Notes under the pieces: generated by a model | What the model was told of the DNA's origin: nothing | Database searches by the model: none | What the model saw: only the letters and a program-made list of their open reading frames with translations | Position numbers and translations under genes: made by a program | Shown here: piece by piece, positions 6,136 to 14,863 of the stretch | Position numbering within the stretch: position 1 is the first letter of the stretch | Layout of the letters: each line of letters opens with the position of its first letter | Source: an uncultured Clostridia bacterium | Lineage (GTDB): Bacteria; Bacillota; Clostridia; Oscillospirales; Ruminococcaceae | NCBI GenBank assembly: GCA_947625455.1 | Contig: CANQOJ010000025.1 | Coordinates: 1 to 18,179 of the forward strand | Direction: 5' to 3' | Length of the DNA stretch: 18,179 nucleotides

Positions 6136-7520
6136 GTTTATTACTTGAAGGAAATCATAGTCCCGATATGTTTATGTTTAAGTCATTTGATATTCACAGT
6201 CACGTTTTTCATCAAAATAATCTCAAGGACTATTTTATGATATCTTCAGGTACAAATCAATTCTCCATGCCTTCGATCTGGAAAGAATGTATACAAAAAG
6301 AACTGCAAACCGATTTTTTATATCGTTGGTATACATCAAGTGATGGATTTCAATGTATTACGTCTGCCGTAAAGGTATATGAGGATATGGTTTCATCGGC
6401 GGAACACAATGCTTTTGTTCACAGTGACAGACGAGTATGTATGACAACGGGAGGAAGCGGTGCGGCAAGTCTGTTATTTGAATATCTTAAGTCTGTTTAC
6501 CATAATTGTCGGATTGTTTTAGTGGGAATGAATTATTCTTTGTATGAGCGCCTTGCACATAAACATCATTTTTCGTGTGTTGAATTATATAATGAAAACA
6601 GCCTATTGCCTAAAGCAGAAGATTTTTATTTGAATACCTCCGAGAAAATCAAAAATGTGTTTGTATTTTCGTTGCCCAACAATCCGACAGGAAAAAGCTA
6701 CAGTAAAGCAGAGTTTTCGGATATAATATCACAAATTAAGGAAATTGACGGATTTGTGATTCTTGATCGAGTCTGTGATGTGGTTTTTTCTGATAAACCG
6801 CATCCTTTTTTACAAGAAATCATTACAAAACAAAATTTCTGGAATTCCTGCGCTATTGTAAATTCTTTTTCTAAATCAGATGCAGTCGCGGGATTAAGGA
6901 TTGGTTATATCTATGGTTGTGACGAACTGATAAGTTTCTGCTCGGATATCAATGCAAATTCTATTATGAATCCGCCTACTTTTCCTGCATTTCCGATTGT
7001 GATTACAAGTTTGTTTCGTTGCCTCTATTTTAATAATTGCTTTGAGGGTGATTTAAAATCAGCGGATAAACTGATTCGTTTGTTTCGTCACCTGTTTTTT
7101 TTAACATCTGCCGTTGTTCCTTCAGAGATGTTTGACTATGCAGAATCTGTATTTGATAAAGCTTTGAATTATTATCAGGAATATGCTCATGCGCAATTAA
7201 ATAATGAGCGTATTATGAAAAGCAACTATCAAAAAACAATAGAAGTTTTTGGACAATATATTCAAAATGTATCAGATATGGAATATGGATTTAATTTTTG
7301 TATGTGGTTTAATAAGGATTTTAAATTGAATGAACTTGAATTAATAGAGGAACTCATTCGTAATACAGGCGTGGCAATTCTAACTGAATCTTCCTTTACT
7401 CTTTGCAAAGCAAATCCTATGAATTACATGATTCGTTTTTCGACAGCTTGTGATGAACAATTATATTCAAAAGCACTTGACAGGATGAAATCATTTATGG
7501 AAAGAGAGGTATTCAGATGA
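6132..7520 (+). CDS. PLP-dependent aminotransferase, fold type I (class I/II)
   Basis: A 462-residue aminotransferase of the aspartate aminotransferase superfamily. Recognisable elements are MTTGGSGAASLLFEYL (phosphate-binding region), FSLPNNPTGKSYS (the conserved N-P-TG loop), VILDRVCDVVF (the aspartate that contacts PLP) and NSFSKSDAVAGLRIGY, with the PLP lysine at K248. It transfers an amino group between an amino acid and a keto compound, or less likely acts as a lyase or decarboxylase of the same fold. The translation start is TTG at 6132, overlapping the previous stop (TTGA), with GGAGGG at 6118-6123. The later ATG codons at the N-terminus have weaker upstream signals. The protein is longer than usual (about 400 residues) because of an N-terminal extension and an insertion around residues 295-370. 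Its stop overlaps the next start (ATGA). Confidence 0.85.
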   Translation: MSLLLEGNHSPDMFMFKSFDIHSHVFHQNNLKDYFMISSGTNQFSMPSIWKECIQKELQTDFLYRWYTSSDGFQCITSAVKVYEDMVSSAEHNAFVHSDRRVCMTTGGSGAASLLFEYLKSVYHNCRIVLVGMNYSLYERLAHKHHFSCVELYNENSLLPKAEDFYLNTSEKIKNVFVFSLPNNPTGKSYSKAEFSDIISQIKEIDGFVILDRVCDVVFSDKPHPFLQEIITKQNFWNSCAIVNSFSKSDAVAGLRIGYIYGCDELISFCSDINANSIMNPPTFPAFPIVITSLFRCLYFNNCFEGDLKSADKLIRLFRHLFFLTSAVVPSEMFDYAESVFDKALNYYQEYAHAQLNNERIMKSNYQKTIEVFGQYIQNVSDMEYGFNFCMWFNKDFKLNELELIEELIRNTGVAILTESSFTLCKANPMNYMIRFSTACDEQLYSKALDRMKSFMEREVFR

Positions 7521-9925
7521 GAAATGTTCAGATTACGGATGAGACACTTATACAATCTGCTGAGCAGTGCGGGACACCATGCCTCTGCTATGAAAAGCAA
7601 GAGATAGACTACTGGAGAACACTTCTTTCAGATACCATTCCCGAAAGAGCAAAACTTATTTATTCTGTTAAGGCTTCTTGTAGTCCGATATTATTGAGTG
7701 AATATATTAAAAACGGATTGTATTTTGAAACCGCCTCTGACGGAGAACTCTCTTTGCTTTTATCCATGGGAGCAAATCCGTCAAGAATTTTTGTGTCCGG
7801 TCAAGGAAAAACTCCGGATTACATCAGAAATGCAGTAAAACACGGAGTATCTCGTTTTCATATAGAATCCATAAATGAACTTGACATAATTGCTCCGTTA
7901 ATCGATATAAAGCGTGAATACAAGTGTTGTATCCGCATTAATCCGGAGTGTGCGTCTGATAATACAGTTCTCCAAACTGCCGGACAAGCATCTGCTTTTG
8001 GAATAGATGAGCAGAATATGAAAGAAATTTTACAATGCGAGAACGGCAGTATAATTAATGGAATTTTTGTGTATTGCGGTTCTCAGTATTTTAGTGCAGA
8101 GGCTATTATTGAAAATACCGGCATTGCATTTAGGTTAGCTCAAAAATTTTTTGAAATAACGGGCAGAAAACTTAAAGCAGTAGATTTTGGAGGCGGATTT
8201 GGTGTTCCGGAAAGAGATGAAACCGATGAACTTGATATGGAAAAACTCCAAAAAGGGTTAGCTGAGCTGTTTGAAAAGAATCAAAATGCAGAATGTTTTT
8301 CTAACGAAACAGAATTTTATTTTGAGAGCGGAAGATACCTTTCGGCAAGAACCGCATGCCTGGTAACACGTGTTATTGATATAAAAGAATCAAAAGGAAA
8401 GTCTTTCTTGATTACTGACGGCGGAATCAATCAACTTGGAGTAAAACAAAAAGAATATAGGCTGTATCCTCCGTTTATTCGTCATATTGGAACAAAGAAA
8501 AGCGGAAAGTGCAAAGAATACTGCATTACCGGAACTACATGCACACCGATTGATTTGACACATCCCGGAATAATGCTCGATACACCATGCATTGGTGATT
8601 TAATTTGTATTCCTGATTGCGGAGGATATTCTCTTAGTTTCTCACCGCAGCATTTCAATGGATTTTACGATATCCCTGAGGTGCTGCATAATATGGATAC
8701 GCTTTCGATTTATAAAAATAGAGGAACTTTCCGCGCATTTCAAGAAACAGAGGAATATGTACCGGTTGGAACAGGTTCAGAACTTTATCAGGTTTTACGT
8801 CATTCATGTCCGGTTGATAGTGATGAGGTTGAGAATATTATTGCCGCCGCAGGAATTATCAAGTTAAATTATCTGGAATGTATCGTATATGATACAAGTC
8901 AAGACGGTACAGAGGCAGTTATTCTTCTGAAAATCTTGAAAAAGCATTATCAGATTGTTCCGATTGCGGTATTTTCGGATTTTAAGGAAATATCTTACTA
9001 TACGCAAGCTTTGTGTTTGCCTAAAAAGCAATTCAGAGATTTTGCATCAAAATCAGATTTAACAAAAAAATTTGTTATGATAATTGATTCCCATCCTGGG
9101 GAAATTGATACATTTATTACAGAAGAACTTAAAAATTTGAATTTTACTAATAGTCTTAAAATTGAATCGGAATTGATAACAAGTATGGAGTTGGATTATT
9201 ACAGATGCTATCTTCACCATATTCCCGAATTGCAGGCTTCTTTTGATTTGCTTTCTGACATAACGTCTAAAGAGTGTTATATTGAATATGTCAGGACTGT
9301 ATTGGAAAATGATTTTTGGAGATTACCGCAATTGCCGTTAAATTCAAAATATTGGGGATATGACACATTGCCATATAAAATGATTTATTGCCACCTTGAA
9401 AATGAAAAGTGGCTCAATATTGGTTCTTGCAACGGAGATACGATTTTCAGATATTTCCTTGCCGGATACAATGCGTCCAGGATATTCGCGGTTGATACAG
9501 ATAACGATTCATTGAATTTGTGCAAATCAAATCTTGAACAAATTTGTGATACCAAAGTTAGGGATTGTATTTCCTATCATAATGTACGATTTGGTTGTAA
9601 TTCCGGCGAGATTAGAATTGACGATATGTTTAAGAATGAAAAATTGACGCTTATCAATATGGATATTGAGGGCGCAGAGGAAAATGCAATATGCAGTGCA
9701 AAGGAAGTGATATGTGTATATAGACCTGTATTGGCAGTATGCATCTATCATAAACCTGAGGATATATTCAGTTTGATTAAGCTTATACACTCAATCAGTA
9801 AGGAATATAGTTTTTATTTAAGAAAGTATCCCAATTATCCGTTCCACAGATATAATTCAAAAGAGGAGCTTGTATTGTATGCTGTTCCGAATGAAAGAAA
9901 GGCGGAAAAGTATTATGCAGAGTGA
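7517..9925 (+). CDS. Fusion: fold-type III PLP amino acid decarboxylase + FkbM-type methyltransferase
   Basis: An 802-residue two-enzyme fusion. Residues about 1-400 are an ornithine/diaminopimelate/arginine decarboxylase-type domain: YSVKAS with the PLP lysine K52, VDFGGGFG binding PLP phosphate, ESGRYLSAR (normally E-P/S-GR), and GTTCTPID with the catalytic cysteine C342 supplied to the dimer partner. Residues about 430-590 form a Rossmann-like linker of unclear role. Residues about 590-790 are an FkbM-family SAM methyltransferase: LNIGSCNGDTIF (SAM motif I) and INMDIEGAEENAI (the diagnostic MDIEGAE). Decarboxylases of this kind also act on carrier- or nucleotide-linked amino acids, as BtrK does. 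FkbM enzymes usually O-methylate sugars or natural products. There is no stop or frameshift between the domains. The start overlaps the previous stop (ATGA). I do not know of a characterised enzyme with this architecture. Confidence 0.85.
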   Translation: MRNVQITDETLIQSAEQCGTPCLCYEKQEIDYWRTLLSDTIPERAKLIYSVKASCSPILLSEYIKNGLYFETASDGELSLLLSMGANPSRIFVSGQGKTPDYIRNAVKHGVSRFHIESINELDIIAPLIDIKREYKCCIRINPECASDNTVLQTAGQASAFGIDEQNMKEILQCENGSIINGIFVYCGSQYFSAEAIIENTGIAFRLAQKFFEITGRKLKAVDFGGGFGVPERDETDELDMEKLQKGLAELFEKNQNAECFSNETEFYFESGRYLSARTACLVTRVIDIKESKGKSFLITDGGINQLGVKQKEYRLYPPFIRHIGTKKSGKCKEYCITGTTCTPIDLTHPGIMLDTPCIGDLICIPDCGGYSLSFSPQHFNGFYDIPEVLHNMDTLSIYKNRGTFRAFQETEEYVPVGTGSELYQVLRHSCPVDSDEVENIIAAAGIIKLNYLECIVYDTSQDGTEAVILLKILKKHYQIVPIAVFSDFKEISYYTQALCLPKKQFRDFASKSDLTKKFVMIIDSHPGEIDTFITEELKNLNFTNSLKIESELITSMELDYYRCYLHHIPELQASFDLLSDITSKECYIEYVRTVLENDFWRLPQLPLNSKYWGYDTLPYKMIYCHLENEKWLNIGSCNGDTIFRYFLAGYNASRIFAVDTDNDSLNLCKSNLEQICDTKVRDCISYHNVRFGCNSGEIRIDDMFKNEKLTLINMDIEGAEENAICSAKEVICVYRPVLAVCIYHKPEDIFSLIKLIHSISKEYSFYLRKYPNYPFHRYNSKEELVLYAVPNERKAEKYYAE

Positions 9926-11240
9926 ACAGTTAAATTTACTTCAAAGTAGTGTGTCAAAACCACTTGCCGAAAGGATGCGCCCTCAATCATTAGACGAGTT
10001 TATCGGTCAGGATGACGTCATAGGCGAAAGTTCTATGATTAAAAAAGAAATTATGAATGATCAGATTCCGTCTATGATTTTATGGGGTCCTCCGGGTTGC
10101 GGTAAAACGACATTGATTAATATTATCTCAATGATGACAAATACGGAATTATATAAGCTCAGTGCAATCTCAGCGGGTGTCAAGGAAATAAAAGAGATAT
10201 TGAAAATAGGCGCTAATAATCAAGATTTAGGGGTAAGAACCATTCTTTTTATTGACGAAATACACCGATTAAACAAATCACAGCAAGATGTGCTGTTGGA
10301 AGATGTTGAAAAAGGAAATATAATACTAATAGGCGCCACAACAGAGAACCCTTCTTTTGAAATAAATCGTGCACTGCTGTCTAGAATGAGAGTAGTTGTT
10401 TTCAAACCGCTTACTCAGGAAATGATTTGCAAAATTCTTACTAAAGCATTAAATACCGATGAGAAACTTGTTTTAACTAACGTTAAATTCAGCAATGACA
10501 GCCTTATGGAAATTGCTGCGGCTTCCGGAGGCGATGCACGTTCGGCTTTGAATATTCTTGAAGCCACGGTGAATCACTATTCGGGAGATGACTTTTCCAA
10601 CAAAAAGATTACTCCTGAAAATATTCGTAAATTATTTTCTGATAATGTCATGGTGTATGATAAAAAAAGCGATCAGCATTATCAAGCTATTTCAGCTTTG
10701 CATAAGTCAATGCGGAACAGCGATCCTGATGCCGCCGTTTATTGGCTTGCCCGAATGCTTGAAGCAGGCGAGGATCCGCTTTATATTGCAAGAAGACTTA
10801 TTCGCTTTGCTTCTGAGGACATAGGATTGGCTTGTAACAACGCTATTCAAATTGCTGTTGCAGTTTTCCAGGCTGTTCATTTTATAGGTATGCCTGAGTG
10901 TGCGGTAAATCTGACGCAAGCAGTTATTTATTTTTCGTTATTGCCAAAATCTAATTCTTTGTATAATGCCTATGAAAAAGCAAAAGAAGTTGCGAAAAAT
11001 ACCAGTGATATCCCGGTTCCTCTTCATCTTAGAAATGCTTCTACCGAGCTTATGGCTGAATTGAAATATGGAGAAGGTTACAAATATGCACATGATTATG
11101 ATAACGGAATTACGGACATGATTTGTCTTCCGGAACAACTGGTTGACAGTATATTCTATAATCCAATTTCGGCAGGTGATGAAAAGTCATTTAAAGAAAA
11201 GTTGGAATCAATAAAAAATTATAAAAAAGGGATTATTTGA
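9915..11240 (+). CDS. rarA: RarA/MgsA replication-associated recombination ATPase
   Basis: A 442-residue AAA+ ATPase matching bacterial RarA (MgsA) over its full length. It has the N-terminal family signature ERMRPQSLDEFIGQ, Walker A GPPGCGKTT (K64), Walker B LFIDEIHRLNKSQQD, sensor-1/arginine finger GATTENPSFEINRALLSR, and the C-terminal tetramerisation part (RRLIRFASEDIGLA, VPLHLRNASTELM). RarA acts at stalled replication forks with SSB and the recombination machinery. It starts 11 bases inside the end of the decarboxylase/methyltransferase gene and therefore belongs to the same transcript. An alternative start, ATG 9879, has a stronger ribosome binding site (GAGGAG, 9863-9868). It is the last plus-strand gene and converges on cas3 across 113 bp. 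It may be an ordinary housekeeping neighbour, a second chromosomal copy, or a protection function. Confidence 0.93.
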   Translation: MQSEQLNLLQSSVSKPLAERMRPQSLDEFIGQDDVIGESSMIKKEIMNDQIPSMILWGPPGCGKTTLINIISMMTNTELYKLSAISAGVKEIKEILKIGANNQDLGVRTILFIDEIHRLNKSQQDVLLEDVEKGNIILIGATTENPSFEINRALLSRMRVVVFKPLTQEMICKILTKALNTDEKLVLTNVKFSNDSLMEIAAASGGDARSALNILEATVNHYSGDDFSNKKITPENIRKLFSDNVMVYDKKSDQHYQAISALHKSMRNSDPDAAVYWLARMLEAGEDPLYIARRLIRFASEDIGLACNNAIQIAVAVFQAVHFIGMPECAVNLTQAVIYFSLLPKSNSLYNAYEKAKEVAKNTSDIPVPLHLRNASTELMAELKYGEGYKYAHDYDNGITDMICLPEQLVDSIFYNPISAGDEKSFKEKLESIKNYKKGII

Positions 11241-11323
11241 TTTTATATCCTATGTCTTTAAATGAAATTTGATATTGCTGAATTTTAAATAATAAATAAT
11301 TCACATGTCAAACTTTAGATATT

Positions 11324-11343
11324 AAAAAGCAACAATGCTTCTT
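11324..11343 (-). terminator. Weak intrinsic terminator for the cas operon
   Basis: On the minus strand AAGAAGCA and TGCTTTTT form an 8-bp stem (one G-U pair) around a 4-base loop, followed by a short run of T/A. It lies 11 bases past the cas3 stop. The T-run is partly inside the stem, so termination would be inefficient. Nothing better is visible in the 113-bp convergent gap, and no clear terminator for rarA was found. Confidence 0.3.
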
Positions 11344-11353
11344 TGCCACCGTC

Positions 11354-13549
11354 TCAAACATTCAGAAAACCCGTTTCAAATATCCGTCTGTCAAGCACGC
11401 CGCGCATATATCCCAGAAAATCATCATAGCCAAGCGTCCAACGGTAGACTTCGGGTAGAATTTCAGATAATCCATACTTTGAAATCAAGCTGCGGCGAAT
11501 GTTCACGGAGTAGAGTTGAATTTTATGCGGATTGCCGCCGCCATGCGCAATTTCATCAGCGATACGATCATCTGTTACTGCAATTACGGTGTCGTTTTCG
11601 ATAGGTTCAAATTCTTTGTCAAGGCTGCTGAAACTCATATCTTTTTCAAGATCAGTAAAATGCTTGATCTGCCTTAAAGTCACGCCGCCCTCAACAGTTA
11701 TTTCGTCCTCAAGGGATTTTGTGCTAAGTTCCGGTTTTATCTCCATCCCGTTTTTTAAATACCTTTCAAGTACTAAAGCAGAACATTTCAGACCTTTGTT
11801 TTTAGTCAGCATTTTATCATCAATGAATGAAAAACTCCACATTTCCGCAGTGCCGTACTCTCCGTGACGGTTTACTCTGCCTGCCGCCTGCAAAAGCGAA
11901 AGCAATGAAGAGTTTTCGCGAAAACCCGTTCTGAATGAAAAATCTACGCCTGCCTCAACGCATGAAGTCGCCACCAGCGTCCAGTTTGTGTCATTTTTAT
12001 CTTTCAAACGGTTCATAATACGCTGTACAACTGCGTCTCTGTCGTGCGGATTAAGTGCCGTTGATAAATGTTCAACGCATTGTCTGCCGTATTGATTGCA
12101 AATATCCTCCGCTATCACCGCCGCCGACTGTACTGTATTAACAATTAAAATGCGCGGTCCTGCGCTTTCCTGCACGGTTTTTATAAGTTCATTGCGAGAA
12201 AGCGCATTTTGCATAGCGCAAAACGTCACTCTCCCCGCCTCGTAATCGGCAAGCTTTTTGTGCAATTCACTGTCAGTTAATTCAGCTATCTCAGGGTACG
12301 GCAATTTAAGAGAATGTAAGCTTTTGAGTTCCCAAAACCGCACAAGCGACCCCGACGCCAACACCCACCGACAACCCCAGTCTTCGGCGAAAATATTCAT
12401 CCACTGCCATGCCAACGGCAGCAGTTTCAGCGGGAGTGTACAGTGCGCTTCGTCAAGTAAAATCACGCTTCCGGGCAGTTCGTGAAGCCGCCTGAGGGCA
12501 GACGGTTTTGAAGATGAAAGCGTTCCGAAAAATGCCACCGCCGTTGTAACGATAATAGGCGCGCGCCAGAGAGAAGTCAGACGGCGGCTGTCCTCACTTT
12601 GAAAATCCGCGCGAAAATGCAGCTCTGCAACAACATCTTCGGGATTTTCTCCCGGCAGTACCAACGCTTTTCTGTATACGTTTACCGATTGTTGTATGAT
12701 GTTTGTAAACGGCAGGATCACGAATATTCTCCGCGAATTATTCTCTATCGCCTGCCTTAAAAGATTAGCCATAACTGCGGTAGTTTTCCCCGAACCTACG
12801 GGGCTGTCGCAGACAGAAAATGGTGTGTCTGCACTTGCGTTGCGGCACACATTGTACATTTCCGTGCGAAGTTTGCTGCGGTCATCATTGCCGCCGAGGG
12901 AATTTACATACCTGTCGAGCGCGTCAAGACGTTCTTTCGCTCGGAGCTGCGGTATATTGTGTTCATCAACAACATCGCCATACACTCCTGCTGTATCGGA
13001 ATGGTCTGCGTCTGCGAGGCAGGATAATGCCATTCTCAAAAACATCGGATTTCCGTCAACGCGAAGTTCAGGTTTTGTAATTTCGTTCGGGCAAAGAGTT
13101 TTGTGCGTTAAAAGAAGTTCCGAAAGCGAATTGTCGACAACTTTGCGTACATCGGCTTTATTGTCGCGGAGCATCAAAACACCGCGAGAGCGTTCATCCG
13201 AAATATCTGGAAGTCCTCTGTGGTGGGAATAAACTGCTAGCGCGGAGTATGCCGCGCCTTCTGAAAGCAATTCGGCACACCCCGCGTCAACATGATTTAT
13301 AGGAAGATGTGCGTGGTCCTTGTCGGACGCACAAAGCACTGATTGATTTTCTTCGAGAAGTTTTCCAAGATCATGAAGCGCGGCGGCATTTCTCACGATA
13401 CGTTCAAGTTCACCGCTAAACTTTTTCGAGTATTTCTCAGCATTAGCAGCATAACGAGCGGCATTATTGGTGACGGCAGTCACATGCGCCTGATATGACT
13501 GCGCTGCAAAACCGCCTTTTGCGCTGTGAGCAAGATATATTTCTCTCAT
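11354..13549 (-). CDS. cas3: CRISPR-associated Cas3 (HD nuclease-helicase), type I-C
   Basis: A 731-residue Cas3, the nuclease-helicase recruited by the type I-C Cascade to unwind and degrade target DNA. The N-terminal HD domain shows H22, the central LHDLGK (H59-D60, K63) and later histidines (LPINHVD, YSHHRG). The superfamily 2 helicase follows with Walker A SPVGSGKTT near residue 250, the DEAH box LLDEAHC near 365, and motif VI LLQAAGRVNRHG near 560. All catalytic motifs appear intact. The ATG overlaps the cas7 stop (ATGA), so it is translated from the same transcript. Canonical type I-C loci start with cas3; here it is the last gene, and cas4-cas1-cas2 do not follow. Its 3' end faces rarA. 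Confidence 0.94.
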   Translation of the reverse strand: MREIYLAHSAKGGFAAQSYQAHVTAVTNNAARYAANAEKYSKKFSGELERIVRNAAALHDLGKLLEENQSVLCASDKDHAHLPINHVDAGCAELLSEGAAYSALAVYSHHRGLPDISDERSRGVLMLRDNKADVRKVVDNSLSELLLTHKTLCPNEITKPELRVDGNPMFLRMALSCLADADHSDTAGVYGDVVDEHNIPQLRAKERLDALDRYVNSLGGNDDRSKLRTEMYNVCRNASADTPFSVCDSPVGSGKTTAVMANLLRQAIENNSRRIFVILPFTNIIQQSVNVYRKALVLPGENPEDVVAELHFRADFQSEDSRRLTSLWRAPIIVTTAVAFFGTLSSSKPSALRRLHELPGSVILLDEAHCTLPLKLLPLAWQWMNIFAEDWGCRWVLASGSLVRFWELKSLHSLKLPYPEIAELTDSELHKKLADYEAGRVTFCAMQNALSRNELIKTVQESAGPRILIVNTVQSAAVIAEDICNQYGRQCVEHLSTALNPHDRDAVVQRIMNRLKDKNDTNWTLVATSCVEAGVDFSFRTGFRENSSLLSLLQAAGRVNRHGEYGTAEMWSFSFIDDKMLTKNKGLKCSALVLERYLKNGMEIKPELSTKSLEDEITVEGGVTLRQIKHFTDLEKDMSFSSLDKEFEPIENDTVIAVTDDRIADEIAHGGGNPHKIQLYSVNIRRSLISKYGLSEILPEVYRWTLGYDDFLGYMRGVLDRRIFETGFLNV

Positions 13550-14418
13550 TTTGCTATAAGGTCAACGCAGCTTTCAACACGGCTCAGCAAATTTTCCGGA
13601 AGAGCGGTAACGTCCTCGTAATCGCTCCATGACGTGGACGGTTCATTTGTATTGTCGAGTTTTTTCGGGGTAAGCGCCTCTATAAGCAAATGTTCGGGAC
13701 AACTGCCAAGCAGATTTTTGTGTTCTATATACCATGCATGACGAATGCGCACGTCGGGACGAATAGCGGAACGGTTCATATCGTAAGCATACGGAATAAG
13801 CAGCTTCAACAGTTCAATATCGTCCGCAGTACAGCCTGTTTTTGGGGCATAGTTTGGGTTTACAAAGAAGTTCATTGTATATACTCCATGCTCTGCTACT
13901 CTGAAAGCAAGCGGAGCCATTCCCGCATTTTTGCCCTCCTGAACACCCGCTTTGTTGGTATTCGTTTCACGGAGAATGTTTATCGGAGCGAGCGAAACGC
14001 CAACTCCAAACTGCACAACGCCGCTCTTTATAAAGCCTTTATCGTTGCCGCCCTCAAGAAATGTATTTCCGAAAACACGAGCGTCCCAATATTTGCTGAC
14101 AAATTCGCTTTCCATAAACTTAGAGGGATCTTTGCCCATTTCTTTTTTAATCGTTTCACGGTCGCGCCCGCGCTGTTCAAGAATGTTGTAGCGGCTTTCG
14201 TTGTCTAAGAATTTTTGAGGGAGAGACTTGAAAAACGGCGAGTTGTGATCCTCCAAAAGGTCACGCAGTTTGCGCTTAAATGACACGGGAGAAATCTCCC
14301 CGCACCCGCTGTTGTCGCGCTGGCGCGGATCACTTTCGCGGTCGGGATCGCCGTTCGGATTTGAGTTTACTGCTTCAATTACAAGCATTCCTGTTGCTCT
14401 TTTTATTTCATTGTTCAT
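13546..14418 (-). CDS. cas7: CRISPR-associated Cas7 (Csd2), type I-C backbone subunit
   Basis: A 290-residue Cas7 of the Csd2 family, the repeated backbone subunit of the I-C Cascade that coats the crRNA. The N-terminal signature EAVNSNPNGDPD is diagnostic for Csd2, and VRIRHAWYIEH near the C-terminus is also typical. I place the start at ATG 14418 because GGAGG (14428-14432 on the minus strand) lies nine bases upstream; an earlier in-frame ATG at 14439 overlaps that site. The first 11 bases overlap the end of cas8c, and the stop overlaps the cas3 start (ATGA). The length is normal for the family (about 280-300), and no truncation is visible. Confidence 0.94.
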   Translation of the reverse strand: MNNEIKRATGMLVIEAVNSNPNGDPDRESDPRQRDNSGCGEISPVSFKRKLRDLLEDHNSPFFKSLPQKFLDNESRYNILEQRGRDRETIKKEMGKDPSKFMESEFVSKYWDARVFGNTFLEGGNDKGFIKSGVVQFGVGVSLAPINILRETNTNKAGVQEGKNAGMAPLAFRVAEHGVYTMNFFVNPNYAPKTGCTADDIELLKLLIPYAYDMNRSAIRPDVRIRHAWYIEHKNLLGSCPEHLLIEALTPKKLDNTNEPSTSWSDYEDVTALPENLLSRVESCVDLIAK

Positions 14419-14863
14419 TGATAAAATCCTCCGTTCCATTATTGTTTTCCGTGTTTTCGTCTAACGTCAAATCGCCGTTTTCCTTTTTCGGGAATTTTGC
14501 GAGATATCCTATAAAAAGCTGTGCTTTTTCAGCGTCGCCAAATCGTATGTCGGACTGCCATGCCTTATGTAAATCCGTTGCGATATTTTCATAAAGCGAT
14601 AAAAGCCACCCCGCCCGCCAACTTTCTTTACCCTTGGCGTTTTCATTCTTTGTGCGATAAGACTTTGCCCAGGTGATATATGGGTTCATTCTTGTACCAA
14701 GCATATTAAGCGTGCGAACGGGATACTCCGCCGCGGAACGGTACATACCGCTTCCCGCAAGTTGTGTCGGCAAATCGCCGCCGCGCACAACGCGGCAATA
14801 CAACACGTGAAGTTCGTCTGACACCTTTAAAAGCTGCCCTAAAAGATAAGGTAGGTTATCCAT
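14408..14863 (-). CDS. cas11c: Cas11c small subunit from an internal start in cas8c
   Basis: Inside cas8c, in the same frame, ATG 14863 (Met541 of Cas8c) is preceded by a full Shine-Dalgarno AAAGGAG (14870-14876, minus strand) at six bases. Translation from there gives a 151-residue helical protein starting MDNLPYLLGQLLKVSDELH. In type I-C systems the small subunit Cas11c is known to be translated independently from within cas8c. Position, frame, size and ribosome binding site all fit that here. The small subunits line the belly of Cascade and stabilise crRNA and target DNA. What is seen is the start signal; production of the protein is inferred from the family. Confidence 0.75.
   Translation of the reverse strand: MDNLPYLLGQLLKVSDELHVLYCRVVRGGDLPTQLAGSGMYRSAAEYPVRTLNMLGTRMNPYITWAKSYRTKNENAKGKESWRAGWLLSLYENIATDLHKAWQSDIRFGDAEKAQLFIGYLAKFPKKENGDLTLDENTENNNGTEDFINEQ

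Noticed and set aside
12696..13232. 178-codon plus-strand frame
   Set aside because: It is antisense to Cas3, whose motifs are intact, and its translation shows no domain; likewise the plus-strand frames at 13690-14208 (opposite cas7) and 14880-15341 (opposite cas8c).
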